From positions 135,050 to 199,049 of the forward strand of contig JAWGHR010000002.1 in NCBI GenBank assembly GCA_032560695.1: DNA of 64,000 nucleotides, read 5' to 3'. Position numbers and translations under genes: made by a program. Under the pieces are notes generated by a model, which searched no databases, was not told where the DNA came from, and saw only the letters and a list, made by a program, of their open reading frames with translations. Below, one piece after another: positions 49,778 to 58,077 of the stretch. Position 1 is the first letter of the stretch. Each line of letters begins with the position of its first letter. The DNA comes from Peptoniphilus_A harei_B (GTDB lineage Bacteria; Bacillota; Clostridia; Tissierellales; Peptoniphilaceae).

Positions 49778-49798
49778 TATTATTATTGAGGTGTTTTT

Positions 49799-50176
49799 AT
49801 GAGATTAAATAAGGGAGACGAAGTTATTTACGAAAGAGTTTTCACTGAAAAAGACTTGAGAGACTATGCAGAAAATGCAAACTTTTGGGGCAAGCACCAC
49901 GAAAGTCCCAACGACAAGGGTGAATATCTCTTGCAGGGTCTTCTAACTGCAAGTCTTACTAATAAAATCGGTGGAGATTACGATATTTTGATGTACAGAA
50001 TGGAATTTGATTTCTTGAAGAAGGCTTACACAAATAGAAAACTCAAATGTGTAAACCTTGTTGAAAAAGTTGAAAATAAAAATGGTAAAAATTTTATAGA
50101 TATAAAATCCGATGTCTATGATGAAAAGGGCGACCATCTTCTTCAGGGAATTTTAAAAGGTATTTTATTAGATTAA
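49799..50176 (+). CDS. Hotdog-fold protein (MaoC-like/thioesterase-like)
   Basis: A 125-residue single-domain protein. The layout is that of MaoC-like hotdog proteins: GDEVIYERVFTEKDLRDYAE, a central region ANFWGKHHES, the long helix LLQGLLTASLTNKIGG (about 41-56), and strands ILMYRMEFDFLKKAY and KFIDIKSDVYDEKGD. The usual hydratase Asp-His dyad (N-x-hydrophobic-H-x-D) is not clear; HHES is the nearest match, so catalysis is uncertain. It could act on acyl-CoA or acyl-carrier substrates. The ribosome binding site is GAGGTG, 6 bases before the ATG. It is monocistronic, ending in a terminator. Confidence 0.65.
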   Translation: MRLNKGDEVIYERVFTEKDLRDYAENANFWGKHHESPNDKGEYLLQGLLTASLTNKIGGDYDILMYRMEFDFLKKAYTNRKLKCVNLVEKVENKNGKNFIDIKSDVYDEKGDHLLQGILKGILLD

Positions 50177-50204
50177 GTGTGGGAATATTCCTACACTTTT
50201 TCTT
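50175..50204 (+). terminator. Terminator of the hotdog gene
   Basis: AAGTGTGGGAA pairs with TTCCTACACTT (one G.T) almost without a loop, followed by TTTCTTTT. Confidence 0.78.
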
Positions 50205-50206
50205 TT

Positions 50207-50236
50207 GCCACTTATATAAAAATTTTAACCACTTAG
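50207..50236 (+). promoter_or_regulatory. Candidate LytTR binding site (9-12-9 direct repeat)
   Basis: GCCACTTAT (50207-50215) and ACCACTTAG (50228-50236) are direct repeats with 7 of 9 identities, separated by exactly 12 bases (period 21). This is the geometry of AgrA/ComE/HdrR sites. The second copy matches the HdrR-type box ACCGTTTAG at 7 of 9. It lies 10 bases upstream of the -35. Confidence 0.5.
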
Positions 50237-50246
50237 CTTAGATTTA

Positions 50247-50276
50247 TTTACTTTTTCTCCTCATAGTTTATATTAT
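50247..50276 (+). promoter_or_regulatory. Promoter of the LytTR-DUF3021 pair
   Basis: TTTACT (50247-50252) and TATTAT (50271-50276) with an 18-base spacer; AAAGGAGG follows before the ATG. Confidence 0.55.
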
Positions 50277-50294
50277 AAGTAAAGGAGGTCATAT

Positions 50295-50735
50295 ATGGAT
50301 TTTGAAATAAAAATAGATAAAGCTTATAAAGTGCCCAAGACTCTTGTTTACACAGATAAGATTACGGAAGAAATTTTAATACTCAAGTCTTTTGTACTGG
50401 AAAATTCAGAAAGTCTGTTAATTGGTTTTCTTGATGAAAAAATAAAAATTCTAAATCCTTCAAAAATTTATAGAATTTATACAGAGGATTCAAGGGTTTT
50501 TGCTGAGTCTATAGATAAAAAATATTTAGTAAAGAAAAGAATTTATCAGCTTGAAGATATATTAAGAGCTAAAAAGTTTGTTAGAATTTCAAATTCTGAA
50601 CTTATCAACTTAAATTTAGTTGATAGCTTTGACTTATCCTACTCTGGAACTATTTCTGTAAAAATGAAAAATAAGTCCAAGACCTTTGTCTCTCGAAGGT
50701 ATGTTAAAAAAATTAAAGAAACTCTTGGTATATGA
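50295..50735 (+). CDS. LytTR-family DNA-binding regulator
   Basis: A 146-residue protein lacking a receiver domain. Residues about 40-146 match the LytTR domain: KIYRIYTEDSRVFAESIDKK, then KKRIYQLEDILRAKKFVRIS, then NLNLVDSFDLSYSGTISVKM and the closing FVSRRYVKKIKETLG, which is the conserved SRRYxxxxK ending. Stand-alone LytTR proteins paired with a small membrane protein form LytTR regulatory systems (HdrRM and BrsRM in Streptococcus mutans), where the membrane partner restrains the regulator. The next gene, 9 bases downstream, codes such a protein (DUF3021). Autoregulation is suggested by the 9-12-9 repeat upstream. Confidence 0.88.
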   Translation: MDFEIKIDKAYKVPKTLVYTDKITEEILILKSFVLENSESLLIGFLDEKIKILNPSKIYRIYTEDSRVFAESIDKKYLVKKRIYQLEDILRAKKFVRISNSELINLNLVDSFDLSYSGTISVKMKNKSKTFVSRRYVKKIKETLGI

Positions 50736-50744
50736 GGTGATTTT

Positions 50745-51197
50745 ATGAAAAAAATTATTAGTTCAATGATAAATGGTCTTTTGATTTGTGAATGTGTTAT
50801 GCTTGTTATTTCTCTTGTTATGTCCCACATCTTCACTGATGGAGATTTTTCCATTGCAAACCCTATGTTAATCGAAAACTCTAAGTCAGTTTTTTCAGCA
50901 AGCTTTTTGTCAATTTGTCTTGTTGGACTCCTTGGCTTAGTATTTGGATTTGCCTCTGTAGTTTGGAAAGAAGAAAAATATTCAATACTTGTAAGTACTA
51001 TTATTCACTTTCTTTTAACTGCTTCAACTATGATTTTTGTAGGCTACAAACTCTACTGGTTCCAAAATTCCTTTTTGTCCCTTGCCATCTTTCTTGCTAT
51101 TTACATTTTAATTTATCTTGTAATTTGGTTTATTGAATACTCAATTTACAAGAGGGACATTTCAAGATTAAATGATAAAATAAATAATAATATGTAA
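50745..51197 (+). CDS. DUF3021 family four-helix membrane protein
   Basis: A 150-residue protein with four hydrophobic helices (about 8-28, 52-73, 82-101 and 109-131) and a basic cytoplasmic tail. The short loop after the first helix and LLGLVFGFASVVWKEEKYSI between helices 2 and 3 fit DUF3021, the membrane family regularly found after stand-alone LytTR genes. It starts 9 bases after the LytTR stop with an AGGTGAT site, so the two are coupled. By analogy it may hold the regulator inactive at the membrane until a signal arrives; what is sensed is unknown. The gene ends at a strong terminator. Confidence 0.85.
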   Translation: MKKIISSMINGLLICECVMLVISLVMSHIFTDGDFSIANPMLIENSKSVFSASFLSICLVGLLGLVFGFASVVWKEEKYSILVSTIIHFLLTASTMIFVGYKLYWFQNSFLSLAIFLAIYILIYLVIWFIEYSIYKRDISRLNDKINNNM

Positions 51198-51201
51198 AAA
51201 G

Positions 51202-51246
51202 AAGCCACCCTATGAAATTTTTTCACAAGGTGGCTCTTGTTTTATT
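51202..51246. terminator. Terminator between DUF3021 and the VOC gene
   Basis: AGCCACC (51203-51209) pairs with GGTGGCT (51229-51235), and TGAAA/TTTCA pair inside. T-rich flanks lie on both sides of these convergent genes. Confidence 0.75.
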
Positions 51247-51622
51247 TATTTTTTTCTCCAATTACTTCAATCTTATATCCGTCTGGATCCTTTACAAAAA
51301 AGTAAGAATCTGATTTGTCAGAAAGAGCCTTAAGCTCTGTTACATCATACCCCTTTTCTTTTAGTTCTTCTCTAAAGGATTTTATATCTGGATGAGAAAT
51401 TGCAATGTGACCGTATCCATCACCAATTGTATAATCTCTGCCGTCGTAGTTATAAGTTAACTCTAATTCAAAAGGTGAGTCCTCTAACTTTAAATACAAA
51501 AGTGTGAACTCATCTTCTGGAAAGTCCTTGCGTCTTGATTCAACAAAACCCAATGCTTCTTTATAAAATTTTTCTGATCTTTCTAGATCCTTAACCCTAA
51601 TCATTGTGTGTAAAAATTTCAT
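51242..51622 (-). CDS. gloA: Glyoxalase I-like VOC-family protein
   Basis: About 126 residues from ATG 51622, preceded by GGAGG; the in-frame ATG at 51634 overlaps that site and is rejected. The order is that of lactoylglutathione lyase: FLHTMIRVKDLERSEKFYKE with the first metal His (about 5), GFVESRRKDF, the Glu in PFELELTYN (about 54), GYGHIAISHPD with the second His (about 70), and the C-terminal KDPDGYKIEVI with the last Glu. All four ligands of a GloA-type metal site are present. It would detoxify methylglyoxal adducts, although the thiol used in such anaerobes need not be glutathione. Monocistronic. Confidence 0.85.
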   Translation of the reverse strand: MKFLHTMIRVKDLERSEKFYKEALGFVESRRKDFPEDEFTLLYLKLEDSPFELELTYNYDGRDYTIGDGYGHIAISHPDIKSFREELKEKGYDVTELKALSDKSDSYFFVKDPDGYKIEVIGEKNK

Positions 51623-51792
51623 TTCTTCCTCCATCTCGTCTATCTCTTATTTCTTTTCTATAATTTATTTATAGCCAAAAGTTAGCTTACTTACACATAA
51701 GTGTCCTTTCAAACTTAAAGAGTGAATCTGTAATAATTTATAACAAGCAAGTATAAAGTAACTTTATAATTAATTTAGACCAGCAAAATAAA

Positions 51793-51818
51793 AAAGCCAG
51801 AGAATTTTCTCTAGCTTT
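51793..51818 (-). terminator. Terminator of the V-ATPase operon
   Basis: On the minus strand AAAGCTAGAGAA and TTCTCTGGCTTT pair (one G.U) and are followed by TTTTATTTT. It lies 8 bases after the ntpD stop. The region 51635-51792 upstream of it holds nothing recognisable. Confidence 0.85.
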
Positions 51819-51825
51819 ATTATTC

Positions 51826-52509
51826 TTATACAAGTTCTGCATTTACTTTTTCTGATTTTTCTTCCTTCATCTCTTCCTTTGAGATAATGTCCTTAACCTT
51901 CATTAGCCTTGTTATATTTGCCCTTTCACTTTCATCAAGCTTTGAGCGAATATATTTTATAGTTTCTTCTAGGTCTGGAATTGTCTTGTACTCAAGAGCG
52001 TTTACTCTTCTCCTTGTCTTTTCTATTTCGTTGGCAAGAAGTTGGGACGACTTTTCTTTTTGAGTTAAAGTCAATAATTCTTCCATTACTTCTGTAAGAT
52101 TATCTATAGCTGAGTCAAGGTCTGAAGTTGTCTGTGCATATCCATAGGGATATCTTGATGCATCTTCCGATGTTTTCTTTGTAATAAATTCCATTTCAGG
52201 TACATCAACAGACATAATATTTTTCTTTTTTATATCAACTAAAGTCCTTGTTGTTGGAAGAGCAATTGCTTCTTCTAACATTTCAGGACTCATGGCAGCT
52301 GATGCCATTAAGAAGGCCTTGAAGGAATCTTGAAGCTTATCCTCCACTTCAAGTCTTAACTTTTTATTTTCCTTAATAAGAGTTATGAACTGTCTCATAA
52401 GTTCATCTTGCTTGTCCTTTAAAAGTTTGTGGCCTCTTTTTGATGTTTCAAGTTTCGTCTTTAGAATGGATAGGTTCATCCTTGTGGGGTTTATATTTAG
52501 TCTTGCCAT
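51826..52509 (-). CDS. ntpD: V-type ATPase subunit D
   Basis: A 227-residue central-stalk subunit (Enterococcus hirae naming). ARLNINPTRMNLSILKTKLE and TSKRGHKLLKDKQDELMRQF are the conserved N-terminal coiled-coil opening, and the C-terminal RRRVNALEYKTIPDLEETI is the matching second helix. Subunit D forms the rotor axle inside the A3B3 ring. Its start overlaps the ntpB stop by one base. It is the last gene of the nine-gene operon, immediately before the terminator; the ntpJ potassium-transporter gene that follows in E. hirae is absent. Confidence 0.94.
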   Translation of the reverse strand: MARLNINPTRMNLSILKTKLETSKRGHKLLKDKQDELMRQFITLIKENKKLRLEVEDKLQDSFKAFLMASAAMSPEMLEEAIALPTTRTLVDIKKKNIMSVDVPEMEFITKKTSEDASRYPYGYAQTTSDLDSAIDNLTEVMEELLTLTQKEKSSQLLANEIEKTRRRVNALEYKTIPDLEETIKYIRSKLDESERANITRLMKVKDIISKEEMKEEKSEKVNAELV

Positions 52510-53933
52510 TATAATCCCTCATTTTCTAAATTTTTAGGATCCTTAGAATCCTCCTCTTTTTTCTCCTTATCGCCCAGATATTTTTCAATTAATTTGTCGT
52601 CAATTCTCTTAAGTTCTGTCTTAGGAATTATAGATAAAAGTTCCCAGCCTAGATTTAGGGTTTCAAGTATAGACCTATTTGTTTCAAAACCTTGAGATAC
52701 ATATTGTTTTTCAAACATATCTGCAAATTGTGCAAAGGCCTTGTCAGTTTCTGTAAGAGCAGTTTCACCTAAGATCGCAGAAAGTTCCTTTGCTTCCTTA
52801 CCTGCTGTGTAGGCAGCATAAATTTGGTTCATTGTATCTGCATGGTCTTCACGAGTCTTGCCCTTACCAATACCCTTGTCCTTAAGTCTTGATAAGGATG
52901 GGATAGCGTTAATAGGTGGCTCTAGGCCTTGTTTAAATAATTCTGTTGATAGGATTATTTGTCCCTCTGTGATATATCCTGTCAAGTCAGGGATTGGGTG
53001 AGTGATATCACCTTCTGGCATTGTTAGGATAGGGATTTGTGTAATAGATCCTTCTCTGCCCTTAATCCTTCCAGCTCTTTCGTAAATACCTGCGAGGTCA
53101 GTATATAGATAACCTGGGTAACCACGTCTACCTGGAACTTCCTTTCTTGCTGCAGAAACTTCTCTTAGGGCTTCTGCATAGTTTGTCATATCTGTCATGA
53201 TAACAAGGACGTGCTTACCTTCTTCAAAGGCCAAGTACTCTGCTGCCGTAAGAGCCATCTTTGGTGTTGCAAGTCTTTCAATTGCCGGGTCATCTGCAAG
53301 GTTCATAAATAGAACAGCCCTGTCAATGGCACCTGTCTTTGTGAAGTCATCAATAAAGTATTGAGCTTCTTCAAATGTAATACCCATAGCTGCAAATACA
53401 ACGGCAAAGTCTCCTCCAGAAAGTACTGTAGCTTGTCTTGCAATTTGAGCTGCAAGTTCGTTGTGAGGAAGTCCTGCTGCTGAGAAAATAGGAAGTTTTT
53501 GTCCCCTAACAAGAGTGTTAAGGCCGTCAATTACAGACACACCAGTTTGAATAAATTCTGATGGGAAGTCTCTTGATACTGGATTAATTGCAGTACCGTT
53601 TATATCAATTTTTTCTTCTGGAATAATCTTTGGACCATCATCAATTGGTTCTCCAAGTCCATCAAAGACTCTACCAATCATATCAGGTGAAACTCCAAGT
53701 TCAAGAGGCTTACCTAAGAACCTAACACTTGTGTCCTTTAGGTTGATTCCACTAGAACCTTCAAAGATTTGTACCATGGCCTTGTCGCCTTCAATTTCGA
53801 TTACACGACCACGTCTCTTTTCTCCATTTTGCAGCTCAATGTCAACTAGTTCTTCATAGGCTGCACCTTCTACACCTTCAACAGTCATAAGAGGTCCAAC
53901 AACTTCTGTTACTGATTTATATTCTTTAAGCAT
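52509..53933 (-). CDS. ntpB: V-type ATPase subunit B
   Basis: About 474 residues from ATG 53933 (MLKEYKSVTEVVGPLM), with a GTG alternative at 53942. It is the non-catalytic nucleotide-binding-fold subunit. It lacks the P-loop and has the degenerate LPIFSAAGLPHNELAAQIA (about 154-172). VMTDMTNYAEALREVSAA and PGRRGYPGYLYTDLA (about 250-285) are conserved, as is SLSRLKDKGIG. The C-terminus ends in a short acidic Lys/Glu-rich tail. The start lies inside the end of ntpA (8-base overlap), which ensures stoichiometric expression. Confidence 0.95.
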   Translation of the reverse strand: MLKEYKSVTEVVGPLMTVEGVEGAAYEELVDIELQNGEKRRGRVIEIEGDKAMVQIFEGSSGINLKDTSVRFLGKPLELGVSPDMIGRVFDGLGEPIDDGPKIIPEEKIDINGTAINPVSRDFPSEFIQTGVSVIDGLNTLVRGQKLPIFSAAGLPHNELAAQIARQATVLSGGDFAVVFAAMGITFEEAQYFIDDFTKTGAIDRAVLFMNLADDPAIERLATPKMALTAAEYLAFEEGKHVLVIMTDMTNYAEALREVSAARKEVPGRRGYPGYLYTDLAGIYERAGRIKGREGSITQIPILTMPEGDITHPIPDLTGYITEGQIILSTELFKQGLEPPINAIPSLSRLKDKGIGKGKTREDHADTMNQIYAAYTAGKEAKELSAILGETALTETDKAFAQFADMFEKQYVSQGFETNRSILETLNLGWELLSIIPKTELKRIDDKLIEKYLGDKEKKEEDSKDPKNLENEGL

Positions 53934-55695
53934 CTGTATCACCGACCTCTACTAATTTCTTAAGTTGACTATCAATTTTGTCCTTTATTTCATCAAGTTT
54001 TTCCAATTCATCATTTGGAACATACTTCATTCTCGCTATATTTTCTTTGACTTCAAGCTCTTCGATTTCGCTGAAGTAGGCTCCCTGAACAAGGGCTTCT
54101 TGTCCCCTATCGTAGAAGTAAAGAATTGTGTCTAGCATCTTAAATTGCTTTTCTAGTGGACAGAAGGTATCCACATCGTGAAAGGCATTTTGTTGTAAGA
54201 AGTCTTCACGAATTGACTTACTTGTGTGTAACTTCATTTGATCTTCATCAGAAAGTGAATCACGACCAACAAGTCTTACTACTTCGAGTAAAGAAGTTTC
54301 TTCTTGTAGAAGTGCCATAGATCTCTTTCTAAGTTTAGAAAATCTTCTGTCTATATTTTCATCTAGATAAGCATCAATCTTTGGTTGATACAAAGAATAA
54401 GAATCTATCCAGTTAATTGCTGGGAAGTGTCTTTGATATGACAAGTCATAGTCAAGCTTCCAGAATATTTTTACAATTCTAAGTGTGTTTTGTGTAACTG
54501 GTTCAGAAATATCTCCACCTGGAGGAGAAACTGCACCTATAACTGATAGAGCTCCTTCTCTTTCTTCCTTACCATTTACAAGAACACGTCCTGCTCTTTC
54601 ATAGAATTCTGCAATTCTTGATGCAAGATAGGCTGGGTAACCTTCGTCACCAGGCATCTCTTCAAGACGACCAGACATTTCACGAAGAGCCTCTGCCCAA
54701 CGAGATGTTGAGTCAGCCATCATGGCAACAGAATATCCCATGTCTCTAAAATATTCAGAAATTGTTATTCCTGTATAAATTGAGGCTTCACGAGCAGCAA
54801 CTGGCATGTTAGAAGTGTTGGCAATAAGAACTGTCCTCTTCATAATAGATTCGCCAGTATTTGGATCTATTAGTTCTGGAAATTCCATAAGTACGTCTGT
54901 CATTTCGTTTCCACGTTCGCCACAACCAACATACACAACTATTTGTGCATCTGCCCACTTGGCAAGTTGATGTTGTACAACTGTCTTACCTGAACCAAAA
55001 GGTCCTGGTATAGCTGCAGTACCACCCTTAGTTATTGGGAAGAAGGTATCAATTACCCTTTGTCCTGTTATAAGTGGTTCCTTAGGGTCAATCTTTTTCT
55101 TGTAAGGTCTTCCCTTTCTTACAGGCCACTTTTGAATCATGTTAAGTTCCTTGTCGCCCTCTTCAGTTTCAATAACTGCAACTGTATCAGCAACTGTAAA
55201 GGAACCTTCTTTTATGTCCTTGACCTTTCCTTTTATTCCATTGGGAACCATAATCTTGTGAGTTACCACTGGAGTCTCTTCAACTGTACCAAGAACATCT
55301 CCTGGCTCAACTTCATCTCCAACATTGGCAACTTTTTTAAATTCCCATTTTTTATCTCTATTTAAAGGATTTACTGTAACTCCTCTTTCTAGAAAGTCTC
55401 CGGCTTCGTCTCTAAGCCCAACTAATGGTCTTTGAATTCCATCAAACATTTGCTCAACCATTCCAGGTCCTAGCTCTACAGATAGGGGTGCTCCTGTTGT
55501 ATAAACTTCATCTCCAGGTCCTATGCCTGTAGTTTCTTCGTATACTTGAATAGAGGCTTGGTCCCCTCTCATTTCAATAACTTCACCAATTAGTTTGTCT
55601 TTAGAAACTTCTACCACGTCATAGACATTGGCATCTTCCATGCCAGAGGCTACGACAAGTGGTCCGGATACTTTAATTATCTTTCCTGATTTCAA
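53926..55695 (-). CDS. ntpA: V-type ATPase catalytic subunit A
   Basis: 589 residues, typical for A subunits. The P-loop is GPFGSGKTVVQHQLAKW (about 229-245), preceded by a non-homologous region (about 115-190) with NVGDEVEPGDVLGTVEETP, which marks A subunits. VYVGCGERGNEMTDVLMEFP holds the catalytic Glu, and DSTSRWAEALREMSGRLEEM with PGDEGYPAYLASRIAEFYER follows. It hydrolyses or makes ATP in the A3B3 ring. It begins 27 bases after ntpG. Confidence 0.96.
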   Translation of the reverse strand: MKSGKIIKVSGPLVVASGMEDANVYDVVEVSKDKLIGEVIEMRGDQASIQVYEETTGIGPGDEVYTTGAPLSVELGPGMVEQMFDGIQRPLVGLRDEAGDFLERGVTVNPLNRDKKWEFKKVANVGDEVEPGDVLGTVEETPVVTHKIMVPNGIKGKVKDIKEGSFTVADTVAVIETEEGDKELNMIQKWPVRKGRPYKKKIDPKEPLITGQRVIDTFFPITKGGTAAIPGPFGSGKTVVQHQLAKWADAQIVVYVGCGERGNEMTDVLMEFPELIDPNTGESIMKRTVLIANTSNMPVAAREASIYTGITISEYFRDMGYSVAMMADSTSRWAEALREMSGRLEEMPGDEGYPAYLASRIAEFYERAGRVLVNGKEEREGALSVIGAVSPPGGDISEPVTQNTLRIVKIFWKLDYDLSYQRHFPAINWIDSYSLYQPKIDAYLDENIDRRFSKLRKRSMALLQEETSLLEVVRLVGRDSLSDEDQMKLHTSKSIREDFLQQNAFHDVDTFCPLEKQFKMLDTILYFYDRGQEALVQGAYFSEIEELEVKENIARMKYVPNDELEKLDEIKDKIDSQLKKLVEVGDTDA

Positions 55696-55722
55696 TAAAG
55701 CTCCTCCTTTATAAAAAGGTGA

Positions 55723-56037
55723 CTAGTCACCTAATATATTCGCTCCAACTGCCTTTTCCACGTTTTTATTTAAGTTCTTCATACCTATGCCAAGAGTTCC
55801 CTTATTAGATGGGATAACTATAATGGCTGGTATTAATTCCTCATTATATCTTTCTATTGTCTTTGGAATTTTTGCTGCAAGATCTTCTGTGATATAAATT
55901 ACACCATAATCTTCCTTTGCAAGACTATCTACTAGTCTTCTCGCTTCCTTATCTTCATAAGCAACAAAGACGTCAATGCCTATTGCCTTAAAAGATAAAA
56001 CCGAGTCCTTGTCTCCTACAACTGCAATTTTATACAT
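55723..56037 (-). CDS. ntpG: V-type ATPase subunit F
   Basis: About 104 residues from ATG 56037 (MYKIAVVGDKDSVLSFKAIG), the usual opening of this central-stalk subunit; a GTG at 56046 is also in frame. Its Rossmann-like fold shows YGVIYITEDLAAKIPKTIE and LIPAIIVIPSNKGTLGIGM, both typical. In E. hirae nomenclature this is NtpG. It binds subunit D in the rotor. It overlaps the end of ntpC by 8 bases. Confidence 0.92.
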   Translation of the reverse strand: MYKIAVVGDKDSVLSFKAIGIDVFVAYEDKEARRLVDSLAKEDYGVIYITEDLAAKIPKTIERYNEELIPAIIVIPSNKGTLGIGMKNLNKNVEKAVGANILGD

Positions 56038-57022
56038 AACTATCACGCAACTTTTCTCTTATAAATTCACCGTCAAGTCCATTTAATTTAGAAACCAAAA
56101 TAATTCTCAGGTTTTTAATTTCCATTTCCTTTGCCAAGACATTGGCAAATACAACTTCTGGACCATAGGTAATGTATCTTACATCTTTAATAAGGTCTAT
56201 AAAGTAATTGTCCATCTCCCTCTCAAAGTTTGATAGGGTTCCCTTTTCTTTAAAATCGTCAAGGCCATCCTTTATATACTTATAAATATCAAGCCTCTTG
56301 AAGGCTTCAGTATCTGAACTTATATCTCTATTTAATAAATCAAAATAAGTTTCTTCTCTTAGTTTGCCTCCAGGAACAATAACATGTTTTAAAAATTCTA
56401 CATCTTTTTCCTGTTTTTTTGCCCTTAGTAGGGTCCTTATATTTGTAAAATCAATAAGATTTTTTGCATAATCTATAAATAGATCAACTTCAGATTCTTC
56501 TGCTAGTTCAAGTAGGTCCTTAAAGTAAGCATTATCAAGATATATATCAATAATTTGAGGGTCCTTCTTTTCTTCGTAAGATTCCTCTATTTTTCCTATA
56601 AGTTCAAAATATTTATTTCTCTTGCTGCCCTTTAAGATTCCATCTCTGTATTCCTTGATATCAAATCCACCAACTGTCATAAAGAGGTCCTTTAAATCTT
56701 CCTCCCCAATCTTTTCCTTAATTAGGACCTTAAGATTGTGGTAGAAGTATTTTAAAGTAACTAGGTCCACAGGGATCCTCGATGGGGAAATATCATAGAC
56801 CTCATCATAGAATCTCGTGAGTTCCTCTTTTAAGATGACTTCATATTCTGTGGGAGAAGATATTTTATTTATAAACTTGTTGTAAACTGTATCAGATAGA
56901 GATCTAAGTGCGTCTTCCAAAGTATCTTGTTCAGATATCCTTATAAAGTTTTCACTTTTTAAAAGTTCCTTTTCCAAAACTCTCAGTCTTGTGGAACTTT
57001 GGATAAATTTATTTCTATCCAT
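56030..57022 (-). CDS. ntpC: V-type ATPase subunit C (d-type)
   Basis: A 330-residue all-helical subunit that links the central stalk to the membrane c-ring. It shows the internally repeated helical pattern of the family, with IQSSTRLRVLEKELLKSENF at the start, TNIRTLLRAKKQEKDVEFL (about 192-210) and FANVLAKEMEIKNLRIILV near the end, the last being the best conserved stretch. It lies 17 bases after ntpE. Assignment is supported by the motif and by position in the ntpFIKECGABD order. Confidence 0.93.
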   Translation of the reverse strand: MDRNKFIQSSTRLRVLEKELLKSENFIRISEQDTLEDALRSLSDTVYNKFINKISSPTEYEVILKEELTRFYDEVYDISPSRIPVDLVTLKYFYHNLKVLIKEKIGEEDLKDLFMTVGGFDIKEYRDGILKGSKRNKYFELIGKIEESYEEKKDPQIIDIYLDNAYFKDLLELAEESEVDLFIDYAKNLIDFTNIRTLLRAKKQEKDVEFLKHVIVPGGKLREETYFDLLNRDISSDTEAFKRLDIYKYIKDGLDDFKEKGTLSNFEREMDNYFIDLIKDVRYITYGPEVVFANVLAKEMEIKNLRIILVSKLNGLDGEFIREKLRDSYV

Positions 57023-57039
57023 TAAATCACCTTTTCCTC

Positions 57040-57588
57040 TTAACTGAATAGTTCTTCAGCTAGATATTTTTCTAAATCTTCTCTCTCAGATTTTACAATA
57101 GACCTAAAGTCTCCATTGTAAATAAGGTTGTCTTTGTTTAGGACAAATCCACTTTTAATATCCTTATCAGATATTTTAAATCCTAGGTCTGCCTTTTCTA
57201 CGGCATCCCTGTACTTTTTAGGTATATCAATAGTGCCACCCTTGAGATTTTCGTCTCCTAAATTATTTTTTAGGAAGCTAACAAAATCATCTTCAGATAG
57301 ATTTTCAAGCTCCTCAACAACTTTATCAAGGACTTCATCAATTATCCTGTTTTTCTCAGATAATATTTTGTCCCTTGCCTTAAGCTCTTCTGATGACTTA
57401 GTTCTCTTGAAGATATCTTCTCTTTCTCTCTCGGCGATCCTATCAATTTTGTTGGCAAGAAATCTGCCATCTTCTTCTCTATTTTCTATAATAGTTGTTT
57501 TTTTCTCTTCAGCTTCTTTTATTATAAGTTGGGCTTTTTCCTCTGCATCCTTAATTATTTTATTTAAAATATTTTCAAGTCCTGCCAT
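57040..57588 (-). CDS. ntpE: V-type ATPase subunit E
   Basis: A 182-residue peripheral-stalk subunit: a long N-terminal coiled-coil (about 1-95, with ILNKIIKDAEEKAQLIIKEA typical of the family) and a small C-terminal globular domain (about 100-182). It pairs with the G/H-type subunit (ntpF product) to form the stator stalks. It begins 8 bases after the ntpK stop. The antisense frames across it are shadows of its Glu/Lys-rich helix. Confidence 0.92.
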   Translation of the reverse strand: MAGLENILNKIIKDAEEKAQLIIKEAEEKKTTIIENREEDGRFLANKIDRIAEREREDIFKRTKSSEELKARDKILSEKNRIIDEVLDKVVEELENLSEDDFVSFLKNNLGDENLKGGTIDIPKKYRDAVEKADLGFKISDKDIKSGFVLNKDNLIYNGDFRSIVKSEREDLEKYLAEELFS

Positions 57589-57596
57589 AGTATCAC

Positions 57597-58067
57597 CTAG
57601 GCTCTAAATAGGATAAAGAATGAAATTGCAAAAGCAAGAATAGCGTAAAGCTCAACCATTACTGCAAAGATAATACCCTTTGCTTGTTGTTCTTCGTTTT
57701 TAGCAAGGATGTTGATACCTGCAACAGCTACCTTTCCTTGTGCAACAGCAGATACAAGTCCTGCAAGACCAATAACCGCACCACTTGCTAGATACATGAA
57801 ACCTGTGTTAACTGGTGTGTCAGCTGCAAGTCTAAATAATATAAATAGTCCAATTACGAAACCGTAAAGACCTTGTGTACCTGGAAGCAATTGAAGTACA
57901 AGTGACTTACCAAACTTTTCTGGTTCATCAATTACAACTCCAGCAGCAGCTTCCCCTGCTAAACCTACTCCCTTAGCAGAACCTGCACCTGCAAGTGCAA
58001 CTGCTAAAAAGATTCCAATTGATCCTAAAATCAATCCGCCATATTCTCCCATTAGTCCATTAAACAT
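57597..58067 (-). CDS. ntpK: V-type ATPase rotor proteolipid subunit K (c), Na+-type
   Basis: 156 residues with four membrane helices (a duplicated c subunit), the same length as E. hirae NtpK. The residues that bind sodium in NtpK (Leu61, Thr64, Gln65, Gln110, Glu139) are all here at the same numbers: L61-P-G-T64-Q65-G, VAQ110GK and VE139LY. Proton-type c rings lack this set, so Na+ coupling is a strong inference. It lies 10 bases after ntpI. High expression is expected because ten copies form the ring. Confidence 0.96.
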   Translation of the reverse strand: MFNGLMGEYGGLILGSIGIFLAVALAGAGSAKGVGLAGEAAAGVVIDEPEKFGKSLVLQLLPGTQGLYGFVIGLFILFRLAADTPVNTGFMYLASGAVIGLAGLVSAVAQGKVAVAGINILAKNEEQQAKGIIFAVMVELYAILAFAISFFILFRA

Positions 58068-58077
58068 ATAAATCCTC

